A stretch of 59,320 nucleotides of DNA from SFWF01 sp045587065. GTDB lineage: Bacteria; Bacillota; Clostridia; Oscillospirales; Acutalibacteraceae. The stretch's first letter is position 1. Each line of letters begins with the position of its first letter. The stretch is taken from the NCBI GenBank assembly GCA_045587065.1, contig JAZNBQ010000044.1:1-59320 (forward strand), read 5' to 3'. The notes below the pieces were generated by a model. That model worked only from the letters and a program-made list of their open reading frames with translations, was not told the origin of the DNA and did not search any database. A program made the position numbers and the translations under genes. Of the stretch, positions 58,411 to 59,320 are shown one piece after another.

Positions 58411-58686
58411 ATGGCTTTAGAAGCATTAGGTATGGTAGAAACCAGAGGTCTTGTAGCTGCTATTGAGGCTGCAGATGCAATGGTAAAGGCAGCAGAGGTT
58501 GAACTTATCGGAACAGAGAAAATCGGTTCAGGACTCGTATCTGTTATGGTAAGAGGCGACGTTGGAGCAGTTAAGGCTGCTACCGAGTCAGGTTCTGCAG
58601 CAGCATCTAAACTTGGAGAGCTTGTAGCAGTACACGTAATCCCAAGACCCCATGCAGACGTTGAAAAGATTTTACCAAAGCTTTAA
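58411..58686 (+). CDS. BMC-H shell protein 2 (PduA/J-like)
   Basis: A 91-aa canonical hexameric shell tile: ALGMVETRGLVAAIEAADAMVKAAEVELIGTEKIGSGLVSVMVRGDVGAVKAATESG. The pore-loop motif is KIGSG. GGAGG lies before ATG 58411; the frame extends a few codons upstream without need. Over the visible part it is almost identical to the last, truncated shell gene. Confidence 0.95.
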   Translation: MALEALGMVETRGLVAAIEAADAMVKAAEVELIGTEKIGSGLVSVMVRGDVGAVKAATESGSAAASKLGELVAVHVIPRPHADVEKILPKL

Positions 58687-58713
58687 TCTAATCTGGTCTA
58701 AGAGGTTTTTTAA

Positions 58714-59037
58714 ATGAAGTCTTTAGGAATTGTTGAGATTCAAAGCGTTACAGCCGCAGTTGATTGCCTTGACCTTATGTGCAAGGCGGCAGACGTGGAT
58801 TTTGTAACCTGGGAAAGAAAACTTGGCGGAAGACTTGTTACTGTAATTGTTCAGGGGCAAATATCGGCAGTTACCGCAGCAGTTGAGGCGGCAAAACAAA
58901 ATGCCATAGTTGAACCTGCGGCCACTGCAGTAATAGCAAATCCCCATAGCGAAACCGAGCGTATGGTTTTACTTTCTGCATCTCGAATGGCAAAACAAAA
59001 TGCCGAAAATAATGATAAATACATTCAAGAGGTGTAA
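58714..59037 (+). CDS. BMC-H shell protein 3
   Basis: A 107-aa BMC protein with a divergent pore loop (TWERKLGGRLVTVIVQGQISAVTAAVEAAKQNA) and a charged C-terminal tail (RMAKQNAENNDKYIQEV). The WERKLGG pore motif is of the type found in shell paralogs with distinct pores. AAGAGG precedes the ATG. It is followed 6 bp later by the last shell gene. Confidence 0.92.
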   Translation: MKSLGIVEIQSVTAAVDCLDLMCKAADVDFVTWERKLGGRLVTVIVQGQISAVTAAVEAAKQNAIVEPAATAVIANPHSETERMVLLSASRMAKQNAENNDKYIQEV

Positions 59038-59043
59038 AACATT

Positions 59044-59320
59044 ATGGCAAACACAACAACAAAAAACACAGGCGCAAAAACTGCACCTGCTAAAAAGGCA
59101 ACTGCACCTGCAGCCGTAAAGGCAGAAGCTCCAAAGGCTGATGCCCCAAAGACTGCAACCGTTAAAAAGGAGGAAAAGAAAATGGCACTTGAAGCATTAG
59201 GAATGGTAGAAACCAGAGGTTTAGTAGCAGCTATCGAGGCTGCCGATGCAATGGTTAAAGCCGCTAACGTAGAACTTATCGGCACCGAAAAAATCGGTTC
59301 AGGACTCGTATCTGTTATGG
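59044..59320 (+). CDS. BMC-H shell protein 4 with Lys/Ala/Pro-rich N-terminal extension (partial)
   Basis: The frame runs off the window. The first 46 residues are a low-complexity tail rich in Ala, Lys, Pro and Thr, followed from ATG 59182 by a BMC domain that differs from shell protein 2 at a single residue in the 47 visible (Glu29 to Asn). A strong AAGGAGG (59167-59173) lies 8 bp before the internal ATG, inside the tail coding sequence, so a short form without tail can be made as well. The long form has only a weak site upstream (AAGAGGTG at 59027-59034). Confidence 0.88.
   Translation, partial: MANTTTKNTGAKTAPAKKATAPAAVKAEAPKADAPKTATVKKEEKKMALEALGMVETRGLVAAIEAADAMVKAANVELIGTEKIGSGLVSVM

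Noticed and set aside
1..59320. CRISPR array, rRNA operon, intact insertion sequence, integrase or prophage genes
   Set aside because: No regularly spaced repeats, rRNA sequence, transposase or integrase motifs were seen on either strand.

Overview
The window looks like a chromosomal segment of a low-GC, anaerobic, endospore-lineage Bacillota (class Clostridia, probably a gut-type organism). Supporting signs are strong AGGAGG-type ribosome binding sites with frequent GTG/TTG starts, clean sigma-A promoters, a SpoVB-like flippase, a SpoIIQ-like M23 protein, Rex, a LexA gene with a Firmicutes-type SOS box, the rimP-nusA-ylxR-ylxQ-infB-rbfA-nrnA-truB-ribF order, and a glycyl-radical bacterial microcompartment (BMC). 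I cannot name genus or species from the sequence alone.

Layout. 1-4.5 kb: two tRNA-Leu genes (CAA and CAG, minus strand), a metallophosphoesterase, a neutral-ceramidase-like protein and a SpoVB-like flippase. 4.55-27.96 kb: one long plus-strand exopolysaccharide/capsule cluster behind a consensus promoter. It holds an initiating sugar-phosphate transferase, an HpcH/HpaI aldolase plus 2-hydroxyacid dehydrogenase pair, a TviB/TviC-type HexNAc-uronate pathway, two different ATP-grasp proteins, several glycosyltransferases, an EpsG-like polymerase, a pyruvyltransferase with its Fe-S partner, a Wzx flippase, CapE-CapF-CapG (UDP-N-acetyl-L-fucosamine) and ManA. This predicts a Wzx/Wzy-type polymer containing an N-acetylhexosaminuronate and FucNAc, probably with pyruvyl and perhaps amino-acid decoration.

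27.95-31.45 kb: small genes. A SLOG protein and a ribbon-helix-helix regulator share a divergent control region with two palindromes; then come rnhA-lexA, a TauE/SafE transporter split into two half genes, and a PqqD-like/S26-peptidase pair. 31.45-39.34 kb: the translation-factor operon rimP to ribF, with a terminator-like hairpin in its leader. 39.3-46.4 kb: envelope and secreted proteins (M23 peptidase, secreted hypothetical protein, NlpC/P60-SpaA-type lipoprotein, Ig-like lipoprotein, trypsin-like protease), Rex, a DUF421/DUF4363 pair, and an XRE regulator facing a small ORF across a perfect 17-bp palindrome. 46.4-47.16 kb: mostly non-coding, with a tRNA-Arg(ACG), partial duplicate copies of its 3' end and terminator, and a string of small hairpins. 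47.16-51.02 kb, minus strand: a hypothetical protein, ung, tcdA, nth and a PTS-EIIC-like permease.

51.1 kb to the right edge: a glycyl-radical-enzyme BMC locus. It contains a GRE diol/choline-lyase-class enzyme, a short activating enzyme, a PduU/EutS-type shell protein, a PduV/EutP GTPase, then behind a second promoter a class II aldolase with a cysteine-rich linker and a C-terminal encapsulation peptide, a GlcG/PduO-C-like protein, a zinc alcohol dehydrogenase with an N-terminal encapsulation peptide, and four BMC-H shell proteins, the last cut by the window edge. The aldolase points to fuculose/rhamnulose-phosphate cleavage and 1,2-propanediol dehydration (GRM5-like) rather than choline use. 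The aldehyde dehydrogenase and phosphotransacylase expected for such a locus are not in the window and may lie just beyond it.
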